Source of the DNA: Mycolicibacterium peregrinum
Lineage (GTDB): Bacteria; Actinomycetota; Actinomycetes; Mycobacteriales; Mycobacteriaceae
Direction of reading: 5' to 3'
Length of the DNA stretch: 64,000 nucleotides
NCBI RefSeq assembly: GCF_001665785.1
Contig: NZ_LZSO01000049.1
Location: forward strand, 186,001 to 250,000
Shown here: positions 49,081 through 57,378 of the stretch, piece by piece
How the letters are laid out: each line of letters begins with the position of its first letter
Numbering within the stretch: position 1 is the first letter of the stretch
Program-made: the position numbers and the translations under genes
The notes under the pieces: model-generated
The model's database searches: none
Told to the model about the DNA's origin: nothing
What the model saw: the letters and a program-made list of their open reading frames with translations, nothing else

Positions 49081-49910
49081 CAGAGCTTGTTCGTGAAGCC
49101 GGCGTCGACGGGGAGGGTGACCCCGGTGACGTATTTGGCAGCGTCGGAGACCAGGTAGCTGATCGTCGCGCTGATGTCCTCGGGTTCGAGCAGTGAGACC
49201 GGCATCGGGTTCTGCAGGTGCGGACCGCCGTCGGGGTAGTTCTCCAGGAACGCCGTCATGGCCGGGTTGACGGCCATCATGGTGTTCACCGCGGTGGGGT
49301 GCACGGTGTTGACCCGGATGCTGTGCGGGGCAAGGGCATTGGACAGGGTTCGCATCAACCCGACGATGCCGTGTTTGGACGCCGCATAGCCCAGGCCGCC
49401 GCCCTGCATGCCGCCGAAGCCACGCAGTCCGGCGGTGGAACTGGTGAACACGATCGATCCGCCTCGTCCGCCTGCGATGAGGTGGGGGATGGCCGCCTTG
49501 GCGGTGTGGAACGAGCCGACCAGGTTGACGCCGACCGCATCGGACCACATCTCGAGGTCTTCTTCGATGGTGACTTCACGAAACGCGGTGGGGGCGACGC
49601 CGGCATTGGCGAGCACGATGTCCAATCGGCCGAACTGCTCGACACCCGCATCGAGTGCGCCCTTGACGGCGTGGAAGTCGCGCACGTCGGCGACCGAACC
49701 GAGCATCTTGCCGCCGGCCGCTTCGACCAGGGCGACGGTCTCGTCGAGCTCGTCGCGGCTGGCCATCGGGTACGGGTTGGATGCGATATCCGCGCAGATG
49801 TCCACCCCGATGATGGCCGCGCCCTGCTCGGCGAGCGTCACCGCGTGACTGCGCCCCTGGCCTCGGGCGACCCCGGTGATGAAGGCGACTTTTCCGTCCA
49901 GATTCCCCAT
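49080..49910 (-). CDS. Mycofactocin-type short-chain dehydrogenase (SDR 2 of pair)
   Basis: 276 residues. TGVARGQGRSHAVTLAEQGAAIIGVDICADIASNP carries the insertion of mycofactocin-coupled SDRs; VLANAGVAP, FTSSTAGL, YAASKHG complete the catalytic set. First gene of the four-gene operon (SDR-SDR-CMD-ALDH), divergent from a TetR gene with twin operators between. Confidence 0.92.
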   Translation of the reverse strand: MGNLDGKVAFITGVARGQGRSHAVTLAEQGAAIIGVDICADIASNPYPMASRDELDETVALVEAAGGKMLGSVADVRDFHAVKGALDAGVEQFGRLDIVLANAGVAPTAFREVTIEEDLEMWSDAVGVNLVGSFHTAKAAIPHLIAGGRGGSIVFTSSTAGLRGFGGMQGGGLGYAASKHGIVGLMRTLSNALAPHSIRVNTVHPTAVNTMMAVNPAMTAFLENYPDGGPHLQNPMPVSLLEPEDISATISYLVSDAAKYVTGVTLPVDAGFTNKL

Positions 49911-49935
49911 TGATCCTCACTTCGCTCGAATGGGT

Positions 49936-49970
49936 GTAACCGTGTTACAGCGGTACGGTAACGTGGTTAC
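49936..49970. promoter_or_regulatory. Twin TetR operators between the SDR operon and tetR
   Basis: Two palindromes of GTAAC-n3-GTTAC form: GTAACCGTGTTAC at 49936-49948 and GTAACGTGGTTAC at 49958-49970. Their centres are 22 nt apart, two turns of the helix, so two dimers can bind side by side. The nearer edge is 26 nt from each start. Confidence 0.85.
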
Positions 49971-49996
49971 TCTCCGGCGGCAAGGGTGTTCTCGAA

Positions 49997-50557
49997 GTGG
50001 CAGATGACCGTGATCGGATCCTCGACATCGTCGTGGAGATCCTCGAGTCCGAGGGCTATGAGGCCGTGCAACTGCGGGAGGTGGCGCGCCGGGCCAAGAC
50101 CTCGCTGGCCACGATCTACAAGCGCTACTCCACCCGCGACGAGCTGCTCCTGGCCGCGCTCGATTCCTGGATGGCGGAGAACCGGTATTCGGGGGTGGCC
50201 GGTCAGACGCGCGCACCGGGGGAGTCGCTGTACGAGGCACTGATGCGGATGTTCCGCACCATCTTCGAACCCTGGGAGAAGCACCCCGACATGCTCAGGG
50301 CCTACTCGCGCGCCCGGGCCGCGCCGGGTGGGGACCGTCTGGTGCGCCGCGGCCTCGACGCCGTGGTGCCTGCGGGCCTGTCCATCCTGGCCGGCGTCGA
50401 GGACGCGTTCGTGCACGACCTCGACAACATCCTGACCAGCTTGGTGTTCGGACTGGTCGGCCGCTTCACGGCGGGCGAGATCGCCATCGCCGAGATCCTG
50501 CCCAGCCTCGACCGGACGATCTACTGGCTCACCGCGGGGTACGAGTCCGGGCGTTAG
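49997..50557 (+). CDS. TetR-family regulator of the SDR-SDR-CMD-ALDH operon
   Basis: 186 residues, HTH RILDIVVEILESEGYEAVQLREVARRAKTSLATIYKRYSTRDELLL. GTG 49997. The C-terminal domain (HDLDNILTSLVFGLVGRFTAGE) is of the KstR2/TetR_C group. Divergent placement and the twin operators make control of the neighbouring SDR operon likely. Overlaps the convergent hydrolase by 4 nt. Confidence 0.92.
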   Translation: MADDRDRILDIVVEILESEGYEAVQLREVARRAKTSLATIYKRYSTRDELLLAALDSWMAENRYSGVAGQTRAPGESLYEALMRMFRTIFEPWEKHPDMLRAYSRARAAPGGDRLVRRGLDAVVPAGLSILAGVEDAFVHDLDNILTSLVFGLVGRFTAGEIAIAEILPSLDRTIYWLTAGYESGR

Positions 50558-51324
50558 CCGATCTGCGCGCCGACGAACTCCACGATGTCCGCGGCCACCT
50601 CGCGGTGCACGGACTCGTTCAGAATGTCGTGGCGGGCGCCGTCAAACTCCTTGAACTGCAAGGGTTCTATCTGTTCGGCGTAGGCCTTGACCGCGCCGGC
50701 GGGAGCGATGACGTCGGCTGAGCCGTGCAGGGCCAGGGTCGGCACCGTGAGGCCGGGTAGCTCCGCGCCGAACCGATCCCAGGCCCGGTCCAGCTCGCGG
50801 GTGAGCGCGGCGCCGTCGGCGTCGACGAAGGCCAGCGGGTCGTTCTCCAGGCTGTCGAGGTAGAACGGATCGGACGAGAGCCACTTCGGATCCAGGTCCA
50901 ACGAGGTGTCCGGATCGACCATTTCGGGGATCGGCACCAGCGGCGCACCGGAGACGATGCCGGCCCGGTAGCGGGTGGGTTCACCGAGCAGCCGGAACAG
51001 CGTGACCACCGAGCCGAACGAATGTCCTTGAGCCACCAGCGGTATGCCCGGGGTGTCGCGCTCGGCGAGGGTGGTCAGAGACTCAGCCAGCGCCGAACTG
51101 TCCTCGATGCTGCCGAAATCCCCTCGGGTGCCCGGGGTCAGGCCGTGGCCGAACTGATCAACCGCCCACAGGTCGATGCCCGCGGCATTGAGCGCGAATC
51201 CGTAGCGGTGGTAGACCCCGGTGTGCTCACCGAACCCGTGCAGGAAGATGACGGCTGCGCGGGGCTCCGGCGTGGCCCAGTGCCGGTAGTAGGCCCGCCC
51301 GCGGTCGTGCTCGACGAATGGCAT
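50554..51324 (-). CDS. Alpha/beta hydrolase, monoacylglycerol lipase-like
   Basis: 256 residues of the Hydrolase_4 group. HGFGEHTGVYHRYG, nucleophile GHSFGS, acid region LHGSADVIAPAG and histidine in FDGARHDILNE match monoacylglycerol lipases. Start at MPFVEHDRGRAYY (51324), preceded by GAGAGG. The same strand as iclR upstream; product of a lipid-scavenging role is inferred. Confidence 0.9.
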   Translation of the reverse strand: MPFVEHDRGRAYYRHWATPEPRAAVIFLHGFGEHTGVYHRYGFALNAAGIDLWAVDQFGHGLTPGTRGDFGSIEDSSALAESLTTLAERDTPGIPLVAQGHSFGSVVTLFRLLGEPTRYRAGIVSGAPLVPIPEMVDPDTSLDLDPKWLSSDPFYLDSLENDPLAFVDADGAALTRELDRAWDRFGAELPGLTVPTLALHGSADVIAPAGAVKAYAEQIEPLQFKEFDGARHDILNESVHREVAADIVEFVGAQIG

Positions 51325-51369
51325 ACCTCTCACTGCAGCAAGGTCGAGGCGCGGCCGCAAGCATTCTAC

Positions 51370-52149
51370 TCATCGCTTCCGCTTCAGGCGCTGGCCGAGC
51401 GTGTGCGCGGCCAGCAGCAACGACTCTCCGAGCGCGGCCTGGCGTCGGGCATCGAAGCGCATCTCCACCCCGGTGAGGCTCAGCGCCCACATCGGCTGAC
51501 CCAGCTCGTTGAACACCGCCGCACCGATACCCCAGCTGCCCTCGACGATCAGGCCCGGGTTGACCGAGTACCCGCTGACCCTGGTCTGTTCGATGCGGCG
51601 TCGAAGCTGGGCAGCTGAGTGCGCCGCGCCCCAATCCTCGGTCAGGTCAACACGATCGAGGTATGCCGCGATCTCCGAATCCGGAAGATGCGCCAGCATG
51701 ACGATCCCGGCCGAGGCGACCCCGAGGGGGAACCGCTTGCCCGGGTACAGCACATGCGAGCGCAGGGGGAAGCTGCCTTCTTCGGCGGACACGCATACCG
51801 ATTCGTCACCCCGGCGGGCGGAAAGGAACGCGCTCTCACCGGTGTCGCGCGCCAGCGTGCGCAGAATGTCGGTGGCCAGTGGCGCCGCGTCGTATCGGGT
51901 GGCGGCCACCGATCCCAGCAGGTAGATCTCCGGCCCCAGGAACCACAAACCGCTGTCGGAGGCGCGGTCGACGAGGCCTTCCCCGGCCAGCGCGGTGAGC
52001 ATGCGGTGCGCGGTCGCGCGAGGCGTGTCCGTCGTGCGGGCAAGCTCGGTTGTGGTGAGTCCGTCCGACCGAGCGTCAGCGAGAGCACGCAGGATCGCCG
52101 CGGCCCGCGTGATCACCGGAGTACCAGCTACGCCGTCGGTCACAGCCAC
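51370..52149 (-). CDS. IclR-family transcriptional regulator
   Basis: 259 residues. Winged HTH: ITRAAAILRALADARSDGLTTTELARTTDTPRATAHRMLTALA; effector domain with SVCVSAEEGSFPLRSHVLYPGKRFPLGVASAGIVMLA. GTG 52149. Divergent from the CoA-transferase genes with a palindrome 52156-52174 between, suggesting control of both. The ligand is probably a small organic acid, unidentified. Confidence 0.92.
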   Translation of the reverse strand: MAVTDGVAGTPVITRAAAILRALADARSDGLTTTELARTTDTPRATAHRMLTALAGEGLVDRASDSGLWFLGPEIYLLGSVAATRYDAAPLATDILRTLARDTGESAFLSARRGDESVCVSAEEGSFPLRSHVLYPGKRFPLGVASAGIVMLAHLPDSEIAAYLDRVDLTEDWGAAHSAAQLRRRIEQTRVSGYSVNPGLIVEGSWGIGAAVFNELGQPMWALSLTGVEMRFDARRQAALGESLLLAAHTLGQRLKRKR

Positions 52150-52155
52150 ACTCTA

Positions 52156-52174
52156 GCGTCCACTCAATGGACGC
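52156..52174. promoter_or_regulatory. Putative IclR operator
   Basis: GCGTCCACTCAATGGACGC: perfect 7-bp arms GCGTCCA/TGGACGC around a 5-nt centre. It lies 7 nt upstream of the IclR start and 131 nt before the CoA transferase start. The rest of the gap (52175-52304) shows no further gene. Confidence 0.65.
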
Positions 52175-52304
52175 CGGTGGCGCGAGGCGTCACCTGAGCG
52201 GACACAACCCGGCCGGCGCACCGCTGGGTCTTGCGTTACCCGGCCCGATGGTGATGTCCTCGCATAGGCAAGTGATCCACTGAACGAACGCGGGAGCATG
52301 GAGT

Positions 52305-53072
52305 ATGGCCAGTAAGAAGGTCGCTGACGTCCACGAGGCGGTCGCCGACATCGGCGACGGCGCATCGGTGGCAGTCGGAGGATTCGGGCTTTGCGGGATT
52401 CCGGACAGCCTGATTCAGGCCGTGGCCGATTCCGGCGTCGGGAACCTCTCGGTGTTCTCCAACAACTGCGGTGTCGACGGCGTGGGTCTCGGCGTCCTGC
52501 TCGGCCTGGGGCGCATCCGACGCGTGACGGCGTCCTACGTCGGGGAGAACAAGGAATTCGCGCGTCAGTACCTGGCCGGTGAGCTCGAAGTCGAGCTGAC
52601 GCCCCAAGGCACGCTCGCTGAGCGGTTGCGCGCCGGCGGGGCCGGTATTCCCGCCTTCTACACGCTCGCCGGGGTGGGCACTCTCGTTGCGGACGGTGGG
52701 CTGCCGTGGCGCTACGCGGCCGACGGTTCGGTTGCCGTCGCCTCGCCGCCCAAGGAGACCCGGGAGTTCGACGGCAGGCGATACGTGATGGAGACCGGCA
52801 TCCACGCCGATTTCGCGCTCGTGCACGCCGCCGTCGGTGACACCCACGGCAACCTGGTTTTCGACAAGACTGCGATGAACTTCAACCCGCTGGTCGCCAT
52901 GGCCGGCCGGATCACGATCGCCCAGGTCGAAAAACTGGTCGAGCCAGGCGAATTGGATCCTGAGGCGGTCCACCTTCCGGGTGTGTTCGTGCAGCGCATC
53001 GTCGAGACGGGACCACAGGAGCAACGTATCGAGAAGCGCACTGTGCGCGAGGAGACAGAGGTGTCCGCATGA
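52305..53072 (+). CDS. scoA: 3-oxoacid CoA-transferase subunit A
   Basis: 255 residues, CoA-transferase family I alpha subunit. VAVGGFGLCGIPDSLI is the oxyanion/CoA-binding GGFG..GIP motif, ENKEFARQYLAGELEVELTPQGTLAERLRAGGAGIPAFYT is conserved. With the next gene it would move CoA from succinyl-CoA to acetoacetate or a similar 3-oxoacid. Divergent from iclR. Overlaps subunit B by 4 nt. Confidence 0.93.
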   Translation: MASKKVADVHEAVADIGDGASVAVGGFGLCGIPDSLIQAVADSGVGNLSVFSNNCGVDGVGLGVLLGLGRIRRVTASYVGENKEFARQYLAGELEVELTPQGTLAERLRAGGAGIPAFYTLAGVGTLVADGGLPWRYAADGSVAVASPPKETREFDGRRYVMETGIHADFALVHAAVGDTHGNLVFDKTAMNFNPLVAMAGRITIAQVEKLVEPGELDPEAVHLPGVFVQRIVETGPQEQRIEKRTVREETEVSA

Positions 53073-53725
53073 CGGATTCGGTGATCACCAAAGGTTGGAC
53101 CCGTGCGCAGATGGCCGCCCGTGCGGCACGCGAACTGTCCGACGGGCAGTACGTGAACCTCGGAATCGGCCTTCCGACGCTGATCCCCGGTTATCTGGAC
53201 CCCGATGTCCATGTCACGTTGCACTCGGAGAACGGGATCCTGGGCACCGGTCCGTACCCGACGGCCGACCAGATCGACGCCAACCTCATCAACGCGGGCA
53301 AGGAAACGGTCACGGTGCTCCCCGGGGCGGCGTTCTTCGATTCGGCGCTGTCCTTCGGAATGATCCGCGGCGGTCACATCGACGTCGCAGTGCTGGGCGG
53401 CATGCAGGTGTCGCGTTTCGGGGACCTGGCGAACTGGATGGTCCCGGGGAAGATGGTCAAAGGCATGGGCGGGGCGATGGACCTCGTCCACGGGGCCGGC
53501 CGGGTCATCGTCCTGATGGAACACGTCGACAAGTCGGGGCAGCCGAAGATCGTCGAGAGCTGCACGTTGCCATTGACCGGAGAGCGCGTCGTCCACCGGA
53601 TCATCACCGATCTGGCGGTCATCGACGTTTCCGGCGACGGCACGCTGACCCTCGTCGAGGCCGCACCAGACCTCACGTTCGACGAGGTGCAAGCCGCCAC
53701 GGGCGCGCCGCTGATCCAGGGTTAG
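53069..53725 (+). CDS. scoB: 3-oxoacid CoA-transferase subunit B
   Basis: 218 residues, beta subunit with catalytic E54 in LHSENGILGTG. YVNLGIGLPTLIP and GMIRGGHIDVAVLGGMQVS are family marks. ATG overlaps the subunit A stop. Forms the heterotetramer or heterodimer with the preceding product. Confidence 0.93.
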   Translation: MTDSVITKGWTRAQMAARAARELSDGQYVNLGIGLPTLIPGYLDPDVHVTLHSENGILGTGPYPTADQIDANLINAGKETVTVLPGAAFFDSALSFGMIRGGHIDVAVLGGMQVSRFGDLANWMVPGKMVKGMGGAMDLVHGAGRVIVLMEHVDKSGQPKIVESCTLPLTGERVVHRIITDLAVIDVSGDGTLTLVEAAPDLTFDEVQAATGAPLIQG

Positions 53726-53764
53726 CGCCGCGCGGGTTCGGCCCGACCTGCATACTCACACACC

Positions 53765-55141
53765 ATGTGTGCTGCCGATCACAACGGAACTGAGAGCCTC
53801 GCCGAGTTCTCGACGACCACCGGCCTGAAACGTGTCGTCACCGCGTCGATGGCCGGCACGGTCGTCGAGTGGTACGAGTTCTTCCTGTACGGCACGGCCG
53901 CGACGCTGGTTTTCAGCAAGGTGTTCTTCGCGCAGTCCGGCAGCGACCTCGATGCAATCCTGGCGGCGTTCGTCACCTACGCGGTCGGGTTCGTCGCGCG
54001 GCCGTTGGGCGGCATCGTGTTCGGCCACTTCGGCGACAAGTACGGCCGCAAGAAGTTGCTGCAGTTCTCGCTGCTTCTGGTCGGTGCCGCGACCTTCCTG
54101 ATGGGTTGTCTGCCGACGTACGGGCAGATCGGATACTGGGCGCCCACCCTGCTGGTGGTGCTGCGCTTCCTCCAGGGATTCGCGGTCGGCGGCGAATGGG
54201 GTGGGGCGGTGCTGCTGGTGGCCGAGCACAGTCCCGATCGCAGCCGTGGTTTCTGGGCGAGTTGGCCGCAGGCCGGTGTTCCCGTCGGCAACATGCTGGC
54301 CACCATCGTGCTGCTGGTGCTGACCAGCACCCTGTCGGACGCGGATTTCCTGTCGTGGGGTTGGCGGGTCGCGTTCTGGCTGTCGGCGGTGGTGGTGCTG
54401 ATCGGCTACTACATCCGCACGAAGGTCACCGATGCGCCGATCTTCGTTGTGGCACAACAGGAAGCAGAGCAGCTCAAGGCATCGTCGTTCAGCGCCGTCG
54501 AGGTGTTGCGCCGCTATCCGCGCGGTGTGCTGACCGCGATGGGACTGCGCTTCGCCGAGAACATCATGTACTACCTGGTCGTCACCTTCTCGATCACGTA
54601 CCTGAAGGTGCACGCACACGCCGACACCGGTGCGATCCTGCGCTGGCTGTTGGTCGCCCATGCGGTGCACCTCGTCGCGATCCCGCTGGTCGGCGCATTG
54701 TCGGACCGTGTCGGCAGGCGCCCGGTGTACCTGATCGGCACCGTCGCCACCGGGACCTGGGGGTTCTTCGCCTTCCCGATGATGGACAGCCAGAACCACC
54801 TGGTGATCATGTCGGCCGTTGTCATCGGCCTGCTGTTCCACGCGTTCATGTATGCGCCGCAGCCGGCGATGATGTCCGAGATGTTTCCGACCCGGATGCG
54901 TTATTCCGGTGTCTCGCTTGGCTATCAGGTAACCGCGATCGTGGCGGGTTCGCTGGCGCCGATCATCGCCGTGCGGTTGTTGAGCGATTTCGGCTCCTCG
55001 GTGCCGATCGCGATCTATCTGGCCGGTGCCTCGGTCATCACCCTGGTGGCGGTGTACTTCGCCAGGGAAACCATGGGTATCGACCTGGCCGACGTGGACC
55101 GTGCCGACCTGAATGCCGTCGACTCTGCGTCCAGGGCGTGA
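53765..55141 (+). CDS. MHS-family MFS transporter (ProP/ShiA-like metabolite:H+ symporter)
   Basis: 458 residues, 12 membrane helices. FFLYGTAATLVFSKVFF near the start, GRKKLLQFSLLLVGAATFLMG (MFS motif A region), RFLQGFAVGGEWGGAVLLVAEH and the later LSDRVGRRPVYL copy of motif A typify the metabolite:H+ symporters. It probably brings in the acid activated by the CoA transferase 40 nt upstream. The 3' coding end is part of the terminator hairpin. Confidence 0.93.
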   Translation: MCAADHNGTESLAEFSTTTGLKRVVTASMAGTVVEWYEFFLYGTAATLVFSKVFFAQSGSDLDAILAAFVTYAVGFVARPLGGIVFGHFGDKYGRKKLLQFSLLLVGAATFLMGCLPTYGQIGYWAPTLLVVLRFLQGFAVGGEWGGAVLLVAEHSPDRSRGFWASWPQAGVPVGNMLATIVLLVLTSTLSDADFLSWGWRVAFWLSAVVVLIGYYIRTKVTDAPIFVVAQQEAEQLKASSFSAVEVLRRYPRGVLTAMGLRFAENIMYYLVVTFSITYLKVHAHADTGAILRWLLVAHAVHLVAIPLVGALSDRVGRRPVYLIGTVATGTWGFFAFPMMDSQNHLVIMSAVVIGLLFHAFMYAPQPAMMSEMFPTRMRYSGVSLGYQVTAIVAGSLAPIIAVRLLSDFGSSVPIAIYLAGASVITLVAVYFARETMGIDLADVDRADLNAVDSASRA

Positions 55142-55176
55142 CTGTGCGTCTGGGCCGCGCCCTGGACGCAGAGTCG
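55120..55176. terminator. Bidirectional hairpin between the MHS transporter and aspB
   Basis: 19-bp perfect inverted repeat (55120-55138 with 55158-55176), 19-nt loop. The left arm is inside the last codons of the transporter; its stop codon (55139-55141) opens the loop. The right arm ends 2 nt before the aspB stop. Confidence 0.8.
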
Positions 55177-55178
55177 AA

Positions 55179-56336
55179 CTAGTCCAACCACGCACCGATG
55201 CGGCGCACCGCCTCTTCGATGTCGCTGGTCGGGCCCGCGAAGGACAGCCGCACGTAGGAGGAACCCCGCACGGTGTCGAAGTCGATGCCGGGCGCAATGG
55301 CGACGCCGGTGTCGGCCAACAGCTTCGAGCACCAGACCAGCGAGTCGTCGGTGTGATCGCTGACGTCGGCGTACACGTAGAAGGCACCGTCCGCCGGGGC
55401 CACGCGATCGATCCCGATACCGCGCAGGCCGTCGAGCAATAGCGCGCGGTTGTCGGCGTAATGCGACAGCAGGCCTTCGGCCTCGGCCAGCGACTCCGGC
55501 GTGTACGCGGCGACGGCGGCATGCTGGGCCAGTGCGGGAGGACAGATGGTGAAGTTCCCGGTGAGCCGGTCGACGGCGCGCTGCAGCCCGGTGGGCACCA
55601 GTAGCCAGCCCAGCCGCCAGCCGGTCATCGCGAAGTACTTCGAGAAGCTGTTGACCACCACGGCATTTCGCGAGGTCTCCCATGCGCAGCTGGTCTCGGG
55701 GGCACCGGGATACACCAGGCCGTGGTAGACCTCGTCGCTGATCAACCGCACGCCGGTCCGGTCACACCAGCGAGCGATCGCGGCCAGCTCGGCGGGCGGG
55801 ATGACGGTGCCGGTCGGGTTGGCCGGGCTGGCGACGACAACGCCGGCCACCGGGGGATCGAGTGCCTCGAGCATCTCGACGGTCGGCTGGAACCGGGTCT
55901 CGGGGCCGCACGGGATCTCGACCACCTCGCAGCCCAGTGCGGTGAGGATATTGCGGTAACAGGGGTAGCCCGGGCTGCCGATCGCGACCCGGTCGCCGGC
56001 ATCGAAGCAGGCGAGGAAGGTCAGTAGGAATCCGCCCGAGGATCCGGTGGTGAGCACCACTTCGTCGACGCTCACCTCGACGTCGTACTTGCGGTACGAC
56101 GCGGCGATCTCGGCGCGCAACTCCGGGATACCGAGCGCGACGGTGTAGCCGAGTGCGCCTTTGTTCAGCGCGGCGACCGCGGCTTCACGCACCGCGGTCG
56201 GCGCGCCGGCGCTGGGCTGCCCGGCGGACAGATTGACCAGGTCTCCATGGGTACGTTGGCGTTCGGCCGCGGCCAGCCAGACATCCATCACGTGGAACGG
56301 CGGGATCCCGGCGCGCAGGGAGACGTGGTCGGTCAT
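55179..56336 (-). CDS. aspB: PLP-dependent aminotransferase (AspB/Rv3565-like)
   Basis: 385 residues, class I fold-type I aminotransferase. PLP lysine K233 in NSFSKYFAMTGWRLGW, SPANPTG at the cofactor site, DEVYHGLVYPG and the C-terminal RLSFAG arginine for the carboxylate. Start ATG 56336 (MTDHVSLRAGIPPF); the frame extending into the repeat is not protein-like. Location next to fadE33 as in M. tuberculosis. Real amino donor and acceptor are unknown. Confidence 0.9.
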   Translation of the reverse strand: MTDHVSLRAGIPPFHVMDVWLAAAERQRTHGDLVNLSAGQPSAGAPTAVREAAVAALNKGALGYTVALGIPELRAEIAASYRKYDVEVSVDEVVLTTGSSGGFLLTFLACFDAGDRVAIGSPGYPCYRNILTALGCEVVEIPCGPETRFQPTVEMLEALDPPVAGVVVASPANPTGTVIPPAELAAIARWCDRTGVRLISDEVYHGLVYPGAPETSCAWETSRNAVVVNSFSKYFAMTGWRLGWLLVPTGLQRAVDRLTGNFTICPPALAQHAAVAAYTPESLAEAEGLLSHYADNRALLLDGLRGIGIDRVAPADGAFYVYADVSDHTDDSLVWCSKLLADTGVAIAPGIDFDTVRGSSYVRLSFAGPTSDIEEAVRRIGAWLD

Positions 56337-56365
56337 TGGAGTGAGGTTAACAATGCCGCTCTGAC

Positions 56366-56427
56366 CGCCGAAATGGCATTCCGGCAGAGAAAGTGCGAGT
56401 AGCCACCTGCTGGAATGCGGTTTCGGC
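56366..56427 (-). repeat. 62-nt palindromic repeat, copy 2 (inverted relative to copy 1)
   Basis: Sits between the fadE33 stop and the aspB start. Reverse-complemented it aligns without gaps to 23729-23790 at 55 of 62 positions, loop included. Its arms pair (GCCGAAATGGCATTCCGGCAG against CTGCTGGAATGCGGTTTCGGC). Acts as a potential terminator of the fadD3-fadE33 operon before aspB. Confidence 0.85.
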
Positions 56428-56442
56428 GAACATCGGGCAGGC

Positions 56443-57378
56443 CTAGAAAACTTGAGTTTCGAGCCGGCGCAGATGCTCACGCGGCGGACCCAGCAACTGG
56501 GCGCTGCCGTGGGCGCGCTTGAAGTACAGCTGGATGTCGCTCTCCCAGGTGATGGCGATACCGCCGTGCAGCTGGATGGCCTCGGCCGTCACCGCGGACA
56601 GCGCCTCGCTGGCGAAGTAGCGGGCCAGAGAGGCCGTGGTGGCTGACGGGGCGGCGATGGCGTCGTTGACGACGGCGCGCGCCGAGGACACCTTGACGTA
56701 CAGGTCGGCCATCCGGTGCTTGAGCGCCTGGAAGCTGCCGATCGCGCGGCCGAACTGCACCCGGTCCTTGGTGTAGGCGACGGTGAGGTCCAGGCAGCGC
56801 GACGCGGCGCCGATCTGTTCGGCGGCCATCAACAGGGCCGCGGTGTCGGCCAGTCCCGGGTCGGCGCCGAGGACGACGGTGTCACCGGGGATCACCGCGG
56901 ACAGCCGGCGGGTCAGATCCATGGTGGATTTGGGGGTGGCGGTGAACGTGGTCCAGCGGGTCAGGTTCTCCCCGTCGGCGGCGATCACGACATCGGCCAC
57001 GTCGCCGTTGAGCACGTAGTCGGCGTCGAATGCCACGGTGCCGATGGAGGCGCCCTCGGCGAGACCTTCGAGCGGCTCGTGATCTCCGACGGCCAGCAGG
57101 GCGAGCTCGGCCAGCGTGGTGCCGAGCAGCGGCGTCGGCACCAGGGCCTTGCCGAGCTCTTCGAGAACCACCGCGGCATCGGCGAGTTCGCCTCCGGCGC
57201 CGCCGAGTTCCTCCGGCACCACCAGGGCGGCCGCGCCGACCTGCTCGCACAGCAGGCTCCACAGCTTCTCGTCGTAGCCGCGCTCGGATTCCATCGCGGT
57301 GCGCACAGCCTCGGGGGAGGCGTGCTTGTCGACCAGCGCGGCGACGGTTTCGCGCAGCAGTTGGCGTTCTTCACTCAC
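56443..57378 (-). CDS. fadE33: Acyl-CoA dehydrogenase subunit FadE33 (IpdE2-like)
   Basis: 311 residues, short acyl-CoA dehydrogenase subunit: VPEELGGAGGEL, DRVQFGRAIGSFQALKHRMADLYV, and AIQLHGGIAITWESDIQLYFKRAHGSAQLLG. Shorter than the ~380-residue classical type, as for one half of a steroid heterotetramer; FadE33 pairs with FadE30 (IpdE1-IpdE2) in HIP degradation. ATG overlaps the fadE32 stop. Confidence 0.93.
   Translation of the reverse strand: MSEERQLLRETVAALVDKHASPEAVRTAMESERGYDEKLWSLLCEQVGAAALVVPEELGGAGGELADAAVVLEELGKALVPTPLLGTTLAELALLAVGDHEPLEGLAEGASIGTVAFDADYVLNGDVADVVIAADGENLTRWTTFTATPKSTMDLTRRLSAVIPGDTVVLGADPGLADTAALLMAAEQIGAASRCLDLTVAYTKDRVQFGRAIGSFQALKHRMADLYVKVSSARAVVNDAIAAPSATTASLARYFASEALSAVTAEAIQLHGGIAITWESDIQLYFKRAHGSAQLLGPPREHLRRLETQVF

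Noticed and set aside
53756..55522. 588-codon minus-strand frame across the MHS transporter and aspB end
   Set aside because: Low-complexity Arg/Asp/Gln translation opposite a transporter with clear membrane helices.
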